The notes under the pieces were generated by a model. The model was not told the origin of the DNA, searched no databases, and saw only the letters and a list, made by a program, of their open reading frames with translations. From the NCBI RefSeq assembly GCF_900119085.1, contig NZ_FPIQ01000016.1, forward strand, positions 1 through 64,000: a stretch of 64,000 bases of DNA, written 5' to 3'. Of the stretch, positions 8,530-16,493 are shown one piece after another (positions within the stretch are counted from its first letter, which is position 1; every line of letters starts with the position of its first letter). The position numbers were made by a program, and so were the translations under genes. Source of the stretch: Nitrosovibrio sp. Nv17. GTDB taxonomy: Bacteria; Pseudomonadota; Gammaproteobacteria; Burkholderiales; Nitrosomonadaceae.

Positions 8530-8648
8530 GGGAAAAGTATTCACTTTTCCCTGCGGAGCTGATGCAAGGAAAGAGAAGGCCTTGGCACCGTAAAACGGCA
8601 GGTTTATGGGTTTTATGGATCCCCATAAATTGTAAAGAATTACTTTAC
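8530..8648. repeat. Cluster of three inverted repeats in the AT-rich leader of the two-component genes
   Basis: Three perfect inverted repeats lie within 120 bp: GGGAAAAGT/ACTTTTCCC (8530-8538 and 8543-8551, 4-base loop), TTTATGGG/CCCATAAA (8603-8610 and 8622-8629) and GTAAAG/CTTTAC (8632-8637 and 8643-8648, 5-base spacer). None is followed by a T-run, so they do not look like terminators. They may be operators or RNA structures upstream of the response-regulator gene. The gap 8333-8843 holds no supported gene. Confidence 0.45.
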
Positions 8649-8747
8649 TATTGTGTCGATCGGCGCATCTCGAATGTCACATTTCCTTCCCTCGGTTCCT
8701 TCCCTCGGCATTCGATCCGTCCGCAAAGGGTCGCGAATGAGGCTCTC

Positions 8748-8784
8748 TAAGGGTTGTCTAAGTTTCATCGGATATTTTGGCATT
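8748..8784 (+). promoter_or_regulatory. 37-bp promoter element with TAAG direct repeats, upstream of the response regulator
   Basis: TAAGG at 8748 and TAAG at 8759 are 11 bp apart, one helical turn, as in direct-repeat boxes of OmpR-family regulators such as PmrA. The whole 37 bp, ending in TGGCATT, is 29/37 identical without gaps to 11096-11132 upstream of the TonB-dependent receptor. It lies about 60 bp before the ATG at 8844. Autoregulation is the simplest reading. Confidence 0.6.
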
Positions 8785-8843
8785 GCCCATTTTCCATCGA
8801 TCGATATCGGCCGGCCGCCGCAAAAAAATCGCAGAAGGGCTGT

Positions 8844-9500
8844 ATGAAAATTCTCCTGATCGAAGATGACCCGATGATAAGCAGCAGCCTGGAGCAGTTG
8901 CTCCGGCAAGACGGCTATGCGATCAACTGGTGTCGTGATGCGGCCAGCGGACAACTTGCCCTGGCAACGGAGAATTACGCGCTGATCCTGCTGGATCTGG
9001 GATTGCCTGACTGCAGCGGCCTCGATTTGCTCCGGCAGATACGCGCCAGGAAGCATGTCGTTCCGGTGTTGATCCTGACCGCTCGCGATGCGGTTGAAGA
9101 TCGCGTCACAGGATTGAATGCCGGAGCAGACGACTACCTGATCAAGCCCTTTGCATCGGCAGAGCTGGAGGCGCGTATACGCGCCCTGCTGCGTCGCGCA
9201 ACCGGGCATGGGAATGCCGTTCTCAGCAGCGGAGAATTCAGCCTGAACACCGTAAGCAAGCTGCTCCACTACCGGGAGACCACTTTTTCCCTATCGGCCA
9301 GAGAGTATGCCCTCATGTACGCACTGCTCGAGATTCCAGGCAAGATCTGGTCTCGCGCTCAGTTGGAGCAGCGTCTCTATGGATGGCAAAACGAAGTCGA
9401 AAGCAATGTTGTCGAGTTTCACATTCACCAGCTTCGCAAGAAGCTGGGGTCCCATCTCATCATCAATATCCGCGGCATGGGCTATTGCATAAAAAAATAA
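8844..9500 (+). CDS. OmpR-family response regulator (QseB/PmrA-like)
   Basis: The 218-residue product has a receiver domain with acidic residues Asp8-Asp9, the phosphorylation site Asp51 (LILLDLGLPD) and the conserved Lys in DDYLIKPF near residue 101, followed by an OmpR-type winged helix with the terminal RGMGYCIKK. Once phosphorylated by its partner kinase it should bind tandem DNA repeats. The start was placed at MKILLIEDD, the usual first strand of receivers; 30 extra in-frame codons upstream are not family-like. The stop overlaps the kinase start by one base (TAATG), so the two are translationally coupled. A TAAG direct-repeat element lies just upstream. Confidence 0.9.
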   Translation: MKILLIEDDPMISSSLEQLLRQDGYAINWCRDAASGQLALATENYALILLDLGLPDCSGLDLLRQIRARKHVVPVLILTARDAVEDRVTGLNAGADDYLIKPFASAELEARIRALLRRATGHGNAVLSSGEFSLNTVSKLLHYRETTFSLSAREYALMYALLEIPGKIWSRAQLEQRLYGWQNEVESNVVEFHIHQLRKKLGSHLIINIRGMGYCIKK

Positions 9501-10891
9501 TGAGATCCATACGCCGCTACTTGCTGGGATCATTGCTGGCGGCTCTTGCACTTGGCACTCTTGTGATCGCTGTATTCCTCTACATCGAGTCTGCGGAGGA
9601 GATCAACGAGCTCTACGATAGCAATATGCGAGAGTTGGCAACCGTGATAGGTGCCCAACACGGCGTGTTTCATCTGCCTGATCATCCGATTCCGAATACC
9701 GGCGACAACGCTTTGCACGACGAGATCCGGGAAGAGGAAGAGTTTCTGATCCAGATCTGGAATTCCGTCGGAGACGCCGTCTATACCTCCCATCCCCTCA
9801 TCGCATTTCCACGTCAGGGAGAGAACGGTTTCTTCACCACGCGTTACCAGCAGGAAGAATGGAGGGTGTATTCCTTGCAGACCGGGGCAGGTCTCGTACA
9901 GGTCTCGCAACCGCAGGCGGCCCGGCATATTTACATCCGGGAACTGGCTTCCAATCTGCTGTATGCGTTAATGCTGCAGATTCCTGTGATCGGCGGCCTC
10001 ATCTGGTTTGCGGTAGGCAAGAGCCTGCAGCCCCTGGATAAGGTGTCCCATGCCATCCAGATGCGTTCCGCCGCCAGCCTGGAACACCTCGATACCCAGT
10101 CGCTGCCCATAGAAATACGGCCTGCCATCGAGGAGCTGAACCACTTGCTGACGAGGCTGGGTGACGCCATTACGTCGCAGCAGCACTTTACCGCCGATGC
10201 GGCTCATGAGTTGCGTACTCCGCTGACAGCGCTGCAGCTGCAGTTGGATATCCTGGCAAGATCCCAGAGCGACCAGGAGCGCGAACAGGCGCTCGGCGGA
10301 TTGCAAAGCGGCATCACCCGCGCCAGCAAGCTTGTGGTGCAGCTGCTCACCCTGACCAGACTGGGGTTCGAGCCCAACCGGCAGTACCGGGTGATCGACC
10401 TCGATCGGGTAATCCGCTTGACCATCGAGGATCATATAGGCCAGGCTGAGGCCAAGAAGATAGATATTGGATTTTCGGCGAGTCAGCCATTACTCGTCAA
10501 TGGAGATGAGGAAAACCTGCGCATCATGACGGGAAATCTGCTTGACAATGCCATCCGCTACTCTCCGCCCCATGGCAGGGTGGATGTCCTTGCCTGGCTG
10601 GATTCATTGTTTGTGGTACTGGAAGTACGCGATAGCGCCAGTCTCATCGGCGGCGTCGAGCGCGAAAGGGTTTTCGAGCGCTTTTATCGCGGCAGCACCA
10701 GCAGGAACACCGCCGGCAACGGCCTGGGGTTGGCCATCGTCAGCGACATCGTGCAGCAGCATCATGGACAGGTTGGGCTACGGACACGAAGTGACGGAGC
10801 AGGCAATTCCTTCATCGTCTATCTGCCACGTCCATCACTCGACAACGACACACCCGAACCCTCTCAGCAGGCGTTCAATCGTCCGCAATGA
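9500..10891 (+). CDS. Membrane sensor histidine kinase (QseC/PmrB-like)
   Basis: The 463-residue product has a membrane segment at about 9-27, a periplasmic sensor region of about 130 residues, a second membrane segment near 155-175, a HAMP-like linker, a dimerisation helix with phospho-acceptor His236 (AAHELRTPLTAL), and a HATPase domain with N-box LLDNAIRYSP and a G-box region GNGLGLAIV. It should phosphorylate the adjacent response regulator. Start at ATG 9500 overlaps the regulator stop by one base. The periplasmic domain is rich in acidic residues (DEIREEEEF), which could suit metal or cation sensing as in PmrB, but this is a guess. Confidence 0.9.
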   Translation: MRSIRRYLLGSLLAALALGTLVIAVFLYIESAEEINELYDSNMRELATVIGAQHGVFHLPDHPIPNTGDNALHDEIREEEEFLIQIWNSVGDAVYTSHPLIAFPRQGENGFFTTRYQQEEWRVYSLQTGAGLVQVSQPQAARHIYIRELASNLLYALMLQIPVIGGLIWFAVGKSLQPLDKVSHAIQMRSAASLEHLDTQSLPIEIRPAIEELNHLLTRLGDAITSQQHFTADAAHELRTPLTALQLQLDILARSQSDQEREQALGGLQSGITRASKLVVQLLTLTRLGFEPNRQYRVIDLDRVIRLTIEDHIGQAEAKKIDIGFSASQPLLVNGDEENLRIMTGNLLDNAIRYSPPHGRVDVLAWLDSLFVVLEVRDSASLIGGVERERVFERFYRGSTSRNTAGNGLGLAIVSDIVQQHHGQVGLRTRSDGAGNSFIVYLPRPSLDNDTPEPSQQAFNRPQ

Positions 10892-11418
10892 TCGAAAGTC
10901 ACGCAAGAAATCAATGCGACGACCGCTGCGGCCCAACATAGTCGGGCCAGCGGCTTTCTCTCGAATTTCCGTCCCCCGAGTACCCATTCGTATTCGGGGA
11001 GATCGGTTTTCGGCATTCCTTCCGCGTTCCAGCCAGTATCCGTCCGATCGGCGCACCCTGTCGCCATCCCCTGGGTCGACCGGCATCCATCCTCATAAGG
11101 ATTGCATAAGCTTCATCAGCTAATCTGGCATTTTTATTTCATGGGAACGATTGCCGGTCGCCGTAAAGCAATCGTGGAAGAACTGCACACGATTCCCAGG
11201 CAAGCGCCACTGCTCCCACTCATTGATTCCGGGACAACCGGATCGCGCTTCGTCATCCACATCCGCAGCGTGGGATGCCGTGCGAGGATCGCGGGTTTTT
11301 CCGTCCCCGGTCTCCAATGCCATCGCCCGAATATGAGTTGTGTCTTTAATCCCAGCCAGCCCGCCAGAGCTCCTGGCAAGCCAGCCAATTCTTGATGTGC
11401 CTTCTGGAGGGTTGTGCT
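10892..11418. other. Intergenic region and long leader before the TonB-dependent receptor gene
   Basis: About 530 bp without a supported gene. It contains the TAAG direct-repeat element at 11096-11132. If transcription starts near that element, the receptor mRNA has a leader of more than 270 bases. A 97-codon frame at 11102-11395 has no family resemblance and no ribosome binding site. Confidence 0.5.
11096..11132 (+). promoter_or_regulatory. 37-bp promoter element with TAAG direct repeats, upstream of the TonB receptor
   Basis: TAAGG at 11096 and TAAG at 11107 are 11 bp apart. In a wider frame, CATAAG (11094-11099) and CATAAG (11105-11110) are identical hexamers separated by five bases, the geometry of PmrA-type boxes. 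The element is 29/37 identical to 8748-8784. The shared core includes TTCATC and TGGCATT. It probably puts the receptor under the neighbouring two-component system. Confidence 0.6.
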
Positions 11419-13914
11419 ATGAGAAACAACGGTTCCGTTTTTGTCGCCAAATGCTGCGAACCCGCACGGAAACAGAGTCGGCTGCCGGCAGTACGTGGTT
11501 TCTGTCTTCTCCGCGTGGCGGGCTCCGTGCGTCGCGCGCTGATCGTCTTTGGCCTGGCCTCGCTGGTCCTGCCCGGTGTGGCCGCTGCGGAATCCACTCC
11601 GTCCACTCAGGTTTCCGCCATCGCCTACAGCATCCCGTCGGGTGCAATGGCGGATGCGCTCAACCTTTTTTCGCAGCAGGCGAGCATCGATATCTCATAC
11701 ATTCCCGCGGACGTGGAGGGCATCGCGACACAAGGGCTGAAGGGACGGTTTTCAGCTCAGGAGGGCCTGGAGCGCCTGCTGGCCGGCAGCGGTCTGCAGG
11801 CGGCACCGCACGCCGGGGGATATGTGGTGGCAAGGCAGCCGCGGGAAGCGAGCGAGCAGCCCGCGGTACTGGCGCCCATTGAAGTGATTGCAGGCACCCT
11901 AAATGAGGCGACGGACGGCTACGTGGCCGTGAGGAGTTTCGCCGCCACCCGAACGGACACCCCGTTGCGGGATGTTCCCCAGTCCATCACCGTTCTAACC
12001 CGGGACGTGATCCGGGATCTTTCCATGCAGAACATGACGGATGTGGTGCGATACGTGCCCGGCGTCGCGCCTTCGCAGGGAGAAGGCAATCGTGACACCG
12101 TGATTTTCCGCGGCAACAGCACGACCGGGGATTTCTTTGTGGACGGTCTCCGCGACGACGTCCAATATTTTCGGGATCTCTACAATATAGATCGGGTCGA
12201 AGTCTTGAAAGGATCGAATGGAATGATTTTTGGACGCGGTGGTGCTGGGGGCGTGATCAATCGGGTTACCAAGGAAGCTGGTTGGACGCCGGTGCGGGAA
12301 ATCAAGGCCCAGTACGGTGCCTTCAGCCATAAGCGTATTGCTGTCGACCTGGGACAACCTATCAAAGATGTCGCCGCCGTCCGCCTCAATGCCATGTACG
12401 AGCATTCGAACAGCTATCGCAACGGGGTCGACATGGAGCGCGGAGGCATCAACCCCACCTTCACCTTCAGGCCCACCGCGCAGACCAAGATAGTGGTCGG
12501 CGGAGAGTACTTCTTCGACCGCCGCACGGCGGATCGCGGTGTCCCTTCCTTTGGAACGGTATCCGGTATCGTCAACTCCGGCCGCATGGCAAATACTCAT
12601 CGGTCCACGTTCTTCGGCAATGCCGAGAACAGTCCGACGCACGTCGACGCATGGTCGCTCAATTCGCTGATCGAGCATGCTTTCGACAATGGCATCACGA
12701 TACGCAACCGCACCCGTTATGCCAATTATGACAAGTTCTATCAGAACATCTTCGCCAACGGCGTGGCGAGCGCCGAGAACGCCACCGGGACGGTCGCGCT
12801 CGCGGCATACAACAACCTGACGAAACGGGAGAATCTCTTCACCCAGACCGACCTGCTGTTCAAGCTGAGCACATGGGGCATTGCGCATGAATTCATGGCG
12901 GGAGTGGAATACGGCCGCCAGGTTTCGGATAACTTCCGCAATACAGGTTATTTCAACAATCTTAGTACGAGTGCCAGCGTATCCTTTTTCAGTCCAATGA
13001 CAAATACACCCGTCACCTTCAGGCAAAGCGCGACGGATGCGGACAATCACGGTGTGGTGGATGTTGTGGGTGTCTACGCCCAGGACCAGATCACCCTGCT
13101 GCCCCAGGTGAAAGCCGTTCTCGGCATCCGCTATGACAATTTCGATGCAAATTTCGTGAACAATCGCAACGGCCAGAGATTTCATGCCAGCGACGGGCTG
13201 CTCTCGCCGCGAGTCGGGTTGATCTACAAGCCGGCGGAACCGGTTTCCATCTATGGGAACTACAGTCTGGCTTACGTGCCGCGTGCGGGCGATCAGCTGA
13301 GCTCGCTCACCCTGAGCAACCAGGCCCTGAAGCCGGAGCAGTTCATGAACCTGGAGCTTGGCGCGAAATGGGATATCCGCCCCGATCTTTCATTGACGGC
13401 TGCCTTGTATCAGCTCGAGCGCAGCAATGTCATCGCGCCTGTTCCGGGCGACCCCACCCGGACGATGCTGGTGGATGGGCAGCGCAGCCGGGGGGCGGAG
13501 ATCGGGCTCATGGGACGCATCACTCCCCAATGGAGCGTGATGGGAGGGTATGCCTATACCGATGCCGAAATCACACGGGCCATCATGGGAGCGCGGGCGG
13601 GAGCCGTCGTGGCGCAGGTTCCAAGGCACACCGTCTCCGTATGGAATCGATATGATTTCACGCCTTTCCTTGGGCTGGGGCTGGGGGTGATCCATCGCAG
13701 CAGCATGTATGCGTCCCTCGACAATACCGTGCTGCTGCCGGGCTTCACACGTCTCGATGGAGCGATGTTCGTACGGATCAACAAGACTCTGCGCGTGCAG
13801 GCGAATATCGAGAATCTGGCCAATATCGACTATGTTGCGTCCGCCCACAATAACAACAATCTTCTGCCCGGCGCCCCTCGTATCTATCGCCTGGCGGTCG
13901 TTGCAAATTTCTAG
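11419..13914 (+). CDS. TonB-dependent siderophore receptor with N-terminal STN domain
   Basis: The 831-residue outer-membrane receptor has a long signal region (hydrophobic part about 38-57, cleavage near VAAAES), an STN domain at about 65-125 (AIAYSIPSGAMADALNLF), a plug domain with DVPQSITVLT and DNxxFRG-like elements (RDTVIFRGN, GGAGGVINRVTK), and a 22-strand-type barrel ending in RLAVVANF. The family imports ferric siderophores with energy from TonB-ExbBD. The STN domain normally talks to a FecR-type anti-sigma factor, yet no fecIR pair is nearby. An OmpR-type two-component system lies directly upstream, with a shared promoter element. GGAGG at 11406-11410 fixes the start at ATG 11419. 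The siderophore is unknown; a catecholate is possible. Confidence 0.9.
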   Translation: MRNNGSVFVAKCCEPARKQSRLPAVRGFCLLRVAGSVRRALIVFGLASLVLPGVAAAESTPSTQVSAIAYSIPSGAMADALNLFSQQASIDISYIPADVEGIATQGLKGRFSAQEGLERLLAGSGLQAAPHAGGYVVARQPREASEQPAVLAPIEVIAGTLNEATDGYVAVRSFAATRTDTPLRDVPQSITVLTRDVIRDLSMQNMTDVVRYVPGVAPSQGEGNRDTVIFRGNSTTGDFFVDGLRDDVQYFRDLYNIDRVEVLKGSNGMIFGRGGAGGVINRVTKEAGWTPVREIKAQYGAFSHKRIAVDLGQPIKDVAAVRLNAMYEHSNSYRNGVDMERGGINPTFTFRPTAQTKIVVGGEYFFDRRTADRGVPSFGTVSGIVNSGRMANTHRSTFFGNAENSPTHVDAWSLNSLIEHAFDNGITIRNRTRYANYDKFYQNIFANGVASAENATGTVALAAYNNLTKRENLFTQTDLLFKLSTWGIAHEFMAGVEYGRQVSDNFRNTGYFNNLSTSASVSFFSPMTNTPVTFRQSATDADNHGVVDVVGVYAQDQITLLPQVKAVLGIRYDNFDANFVNNRNGQRFHASDGLLSPRVGLIYKPAEPVSIYGNYSLAYVPRAGDQLSSLTLSNQALKPEQFMNLELGAKWDIRPDLSLTAALYQLERSNVIAPVPGDPTRTMLVDGQRSRGAEIGLMGRITPQWSVMGGYAYTDAEITRAIMGARAGAVVAQVPRHTVSVWNRYDFTPFLGLGLGVIHRSSMYASLDNTVLLPGFTRLDGAMFVRINKTLRVQANIENLANIDYVASAHNNNNLLPGAPRIYRLAVVANF

Positions 13915-14006
13915 ACGGGATGCATCTGAACAGGTCATCCAGGAGGGAACGACCCGAACTCCCCATTGAGCTGCCCAATATTCAGGGTGGCTCATTCATG
14001 GTTTAC

Positions 14007-14033
14007 GGACGCCCTTGAGGCGTTCATCTTTTT
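14007..14033 (+). terminator. Probable rho-independent terminator after the TonB receptor gene
   Basis: ACGCC-CTTGA-GGCGT (14009-14023), extended by flanking G pairs, is followed by TCATCTTTTT. It lies about 95 bp after the receptor stop. The rest of 13915-14250 shows no gene; the part after 14160 is AT-rich. Confidence 0.5.
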
Positions 14034-14250
14034 CCACTGCCGGCTTTCCCGTTTGATACGGCTCCAGCCAAGGCATACCGATGCACCGTGGCGCTCGGTT
14101 CACGACATTCATGGCATTACTGGGGAGATGGATTGCCGGCTTTTGCGTGGTCCGTCACTGTCACTTCATAGTGCGATCTCTATGTCAATATCATATAAAA
14201 AACCTCTGACAATGTTAAATATGAAGGAGGGCCGTGTATAACATTTACGC

Positions 14251-14273
14251 AAAGTAACGGTTTATGATACTTT
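14251..14273. promoter_or_regulatory. Inverted repeat, candidate AbiEi operator
   Basis: AAAGTA (14251-14256) and TACTTT (14268-14273) form an inverted repeat about 40 bp before the antitoxin start, followed by an AT-rich stretch with a TATAAA-like -10. AbiEi antitoxins are known to repress their own operon through inverted repeats. Assignment is by position only. Confidence 0.35.
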
Positions 14274-14312
14274 ACGAGAATAAAATATAAAAATACTCTT
14301 CATGTTCGGGAT

Positions 14313-15077
14313 TTGGTGAACGGTCTTGCCACGCGCGGGCAATATTTGTTCTCGTCGGCGGACGCCCGGGAGGCAATGGGTGTCAGCGCCGATGCTGCGA
14401 AGCTGGCGCTCAACCGCCTGGCCAAGCAGGGACTGGTCGCATCACCGGGCCGCGGCTTCTACGTCATCGTCCCGCCAGAGTACCGCGCGCTGGGCTGCCT
14501 GCCGGCTGAGCAGTTCATACCGGAACTGATGAAGCGTCAGGGCCTTCAATACTATACTGGCCTTCTCTCAGCCGCACAGTTTCATGGGGCCGCCCACCAC
14601 AGACCGCAGGAATTCCAGATCATGGTCGCCAAGGTGCGCCGGCCGATCGTATGCGGAAAGGTGCGCGTCGCATTCTTCGTCCGCAAGAACCTCGCGGCTA
14701 TTCCGACGCAGAGCTTCAACACGCCCCGGGGCACGATCCTCGCTTCGTCGCCCGAGGCGACGGCCTTTGATCTCGTGGGCTATCAGGCACAGGCCGGCGG
14801 GCTGGATCAAGTCGCTACCGTGCTCTCAGAGCTTTCCGAAATGATCGCTCCCGACAAACTGGAAGCCATCGCCGGCTCCGCGCCCCTGCCATGGGCGCAG
14901 CGTCTTGGTTATCTTCTGGAGCAGGCCGGCGCGCCGGATAAAGCGGTTGCCCTGAAAGCCTATGTAGGCACTCACGCACGGCAGGTCACGCCCCTGCTGG
15001 CCGCCGCCATGGCAGGCACGCCCCGCGATGAGACGTGGAAAGTCGCCGTCAACATCGATGTGGAGGCGGAGTATTGA
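14313..15077 (+). CDS. AbiEi-family antitoxin of a type IV toxin-antitoxin pair, without its toxin
   Basis: The 254-residue product matches the AbiEi antitoxin pattern: an N-terminal winged helix (about 1-55, with VSADAAKLALNRLAKQGLV and SPGRGFYVIVPPEY) and a C-terminal antitoxin domain (HGAAHHRPQEFQ, SFNTPRGTILASSPEATAFD). In intact loci it represses the operon and counteracts the nucleotidyltransferase AbiEii, which is encoded immediately downstream and often overlaps. Here the frame ends in TATTGATAG, where the toxin start would fall, and only about 10 bp later an IS3-family element begins. No AbiEii sequence is seen on its far side. The start is TTG 14313 or GTG 14316; neither has a clear ribosome binding site. 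Confidence 0.8.
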   Translation: MVNGLATRGQYLFSSADAREAMGVSADAAKLALNRLAKQGLVASPGRGFYVIVPPEYRALGCLPAEQFIPELMKRQGLQYYTGLLSAAQFHGAAHHRPQEFQIMVAKVRRPIVCGKVRVAFFVRKNLAAIPTQSFNTPRGTILASSPEATAFDLVGYQAQAGGLDQVATVLSELSEMIAPDKLEAIAGSAPLPWAQRLGYLLEQAGAPDKAVALKAYVGTHARQVTPLLAAAMAGTPRDETWKVAVNIDVEAEY

Positions 15078-15170
15078 TAGGAGAAACTGACGTTCTCCCG
15101 GGAAATTGATACGGGTTGGAACTGGAGGTAGGATTGCTTCCCGAGGCCCCGAGCGGGGCGAGGAGAAGCG

Positions 15171-15437
15171 ATGAAAAGGTCGAGATATACGGAGGAGCAG
15201 ATTGTCTACGCATTGCGTCTGGCCGACGGCGGCCAGACGGTGGTCGATGTATGCCGACAGCTTGGCGTATCGGAAGCCACGTTCTACACCTGGAAGAAGA
15301 AGTACGCGGAGTTGGGCGTGAGCGAGTTGCGCAGGCTCAAGCAGATTGAGGAAGAGAATACAAGGCTGCGGCGCATCGTGGCCGACCTGACACTGGACAC
15401 GCAGATCCTGCAGGAGGTGGTGCGAAAAAAACTCTGA
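15171..15437 (+). CDS. IS3-family transposase OrfA (helix-turn-helix subunit)
   Basis: The 88-residue product begins MKRSRYTEEQIVYALRLADG, with a helix-turn-helix at about 8-45 (DVCRQLGVSEATFYTWKKKY) and a C-terminal leucine-zipper helix (IEEENTRLRRIVADLTLD). This is the standard OrfA of IS3 elements; it binds the inverted repeats and regulates transposition. The frame ends just after an A7 run, where ribosomes can slip by -1 to make the OrfAB transposase. Confidence 0.9.
   Translation: MKRSRYTEEQIVYALRLADGGQTVVDVCRQLGVSEATFYTWKKKYAELGVSELRRLKQIEEENTRLRRIVADLTLDTQILQEVVRKKL
15425..15431 (+). other. A7 slippery site for programmed -1 frameshift (OrfAB)
   Basis: Seven A residues (CGA AAA AAA CTC TGA in the OrfA frame) precede the OrfA stop. 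A -1 slip continues as ACT CTG AAG ACT, in the frame of the downstream rve gene (15431 and 15470 differ by 39 bases). This is the mechanism used by IS3 elements to make the fused transposase. Confidence 0.75.
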
Positions 15438-15469
15438 AGACTGCCAGGCGGCGCGAGCTGGCAGCCTGG

Positions 15470-16282
15470 ATGCAGGAGCGCTTCAGAATCAGTGTGCAAA
15501 GATCCTGCCACTTGGCGCAGCTGGCACGCTCGGTGTGGTATGCCAGGAGCAGGGCGCGTGATCAGAGCGTACTGTGCCAGCGCATTCGCGACATCGCCAT
15601 GAATCGTCCCCGGTTCGGCTATCTACGGATACTGGTAATGCTCAAGCGCGAAGGCTGGCAGGTGGGCAAGAAACGCGTGTACCGGCTCTACCGCCAACAG
15701 GGGCTGCAACTGCGCATGAAGGTCAAACGCCGCAAGCGCATCGCGCTGCTGCGCGGCAGACCCCAGATGCCCACCGGCCCGAATCAGCATTGGAGCATGG
15801 ATTTCGTGCACGACCCGATGCAAGACGGCCGGGCATTTCGCATCCTCGCCGTCATCGATCAGTGGAGTCGCGAGAGTGTATGCCTGGAGGCCAACTTCAG
15901 GCTGTCCAGGCGGTGCGTTGCCCAGGCCCTGGATCGGCTTGCGGCACAGCGGGGATGGCCCAAGGCGATCACCGTGGACAATGGCACGGAATTCACCTCC
16001 AGGGCCCTGGACGAGTGGGCCTATCGCCGAGGCATCAAGCTCGATTACACCCGGCTGGGCAAGCCCACGGATAACGGGTTGATCGAGTCATTCAACGGGC
16101 GGCTGCGCGATGAGTTCCTCAATCTCCATGAATTCATCACCCTGCACGATGCCCGTGAGAAACTGAAAGCTTGGCAGGAGGATTACAATCACCACCGTCC
16201 CCATGGCTCGCTCGGCCATCTGACCCCGAGTGAATTCGTCAAGAAAAGGTCAGTGCAAACCAATGAAGCGGTCCGCCTCTAG
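15470..16282 (+). CDS. IS3-family transposase OrfB (DDE integrase domain)
   Basis: This frame carries the rve integrase core. Visible catalytic acidic residues are the Asp in HWSMDFVHD, the Asp in KAITVDNGTEF and the Glu in NGLIESFNGRLRDE, the DDE triad. An HTH-like region precedes it (SRARDQSVLCQRIRDIA) and the protein ends in GHLTPSEFVKKRS. The frame is open from 15431, so the functional product is probably the OrfAB fusion made by slippage on the A7 run rather than an independent protein from the internal ATG at 15470. The element sits between an orphan antitoxin gene and vsr. Confidence 0.9.
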   Translation: MQERFRISVQRSCHLAQLARSVWYARSRARDQSVLCQRIRDIAMNRPRFGYLRILVMLKREGWQVGKKRVYRLYRQQGLQLRMKVKRRKRIALLRGRPQMPTGPNQHWSMDFVHDPMQDGRAFRILAVIDQWSRESVCLEANFRLSRRCVAQALDRLAAQRGWPKAITVDNGTEFTSRALDEWAYRRGIKLDYTRLGKPTDNGLIESFNGRLRDEFLNLHEFITLHDAREKLKAWQEDYNHHRPHGSLGHLTPSEFVKKRSVQTNEAVRL

Positions 16283-16493
16283 CTTAAAACTGTCCGTTCC
16301 CCGGGGAAACGTCAGGAAGCTCGGAAATCAAGCCCATAACCATCCACGAAAAAGAGTCAACTCCAACATGACACTTGGAGTTTCTATGTGGTAGGAGAGC
16401 TCCACGCCAATGGTGAGGTCTAGATAAAAGAAAGGGCAATGGCACTCTCAGATTCCAGAGCCTCCAAGCTCCATTCGAGAGATTGAGGGCCAA

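Larger units (their letters stand above)
15088..16314 (+). mobile_element. IS3-family insertion sequence, about 1.2 kb
   Basis: The element has imperfect terminal inverted repeats. The left end begins TGACGTTCTCCCGGGAA at 15088. The right end, read in reverse complement from 16314, begins TGACGTTTCCCCGGGGAA. Inside are the two overlapping transposase frames of the IS3 family, with an A7 slippery run at the junction. Neither transposase frame is broken, so the copy may be active. I see no matching target duplication: flanks are GAAAC on the left and GGAAG on the right. Confidence 0.85.

Noticed and set aside
11102..11395. A 97-codon frame between the kinase and the receptor gene
   Set aside because: There is no family resemblance, no ribosome binding site, and it overlaps the promoter element.
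7940..13950. CAGGTCATCCAGGA occurring near 7947 and again near 13932
   Set aside because: A 14-bp repeat alone, without other matching flanks, is weak; it may be chance or part of a small dispersed repeat.
14222..14256. A GAAGGAGG site followed by a seven-codon frame (GTG TAT AAC ...) as a leader peptide
   Set aside because: It is very short, has no regulatory codon pattern and no attached terminator; it may be chance in an AT-rich region.
15085..16317. Target-site duplication of the IS3-family element
   Set aside because: Flanking bases on the two sides (AAC and GGA, or wider) do not match, so no duplication is claimed.
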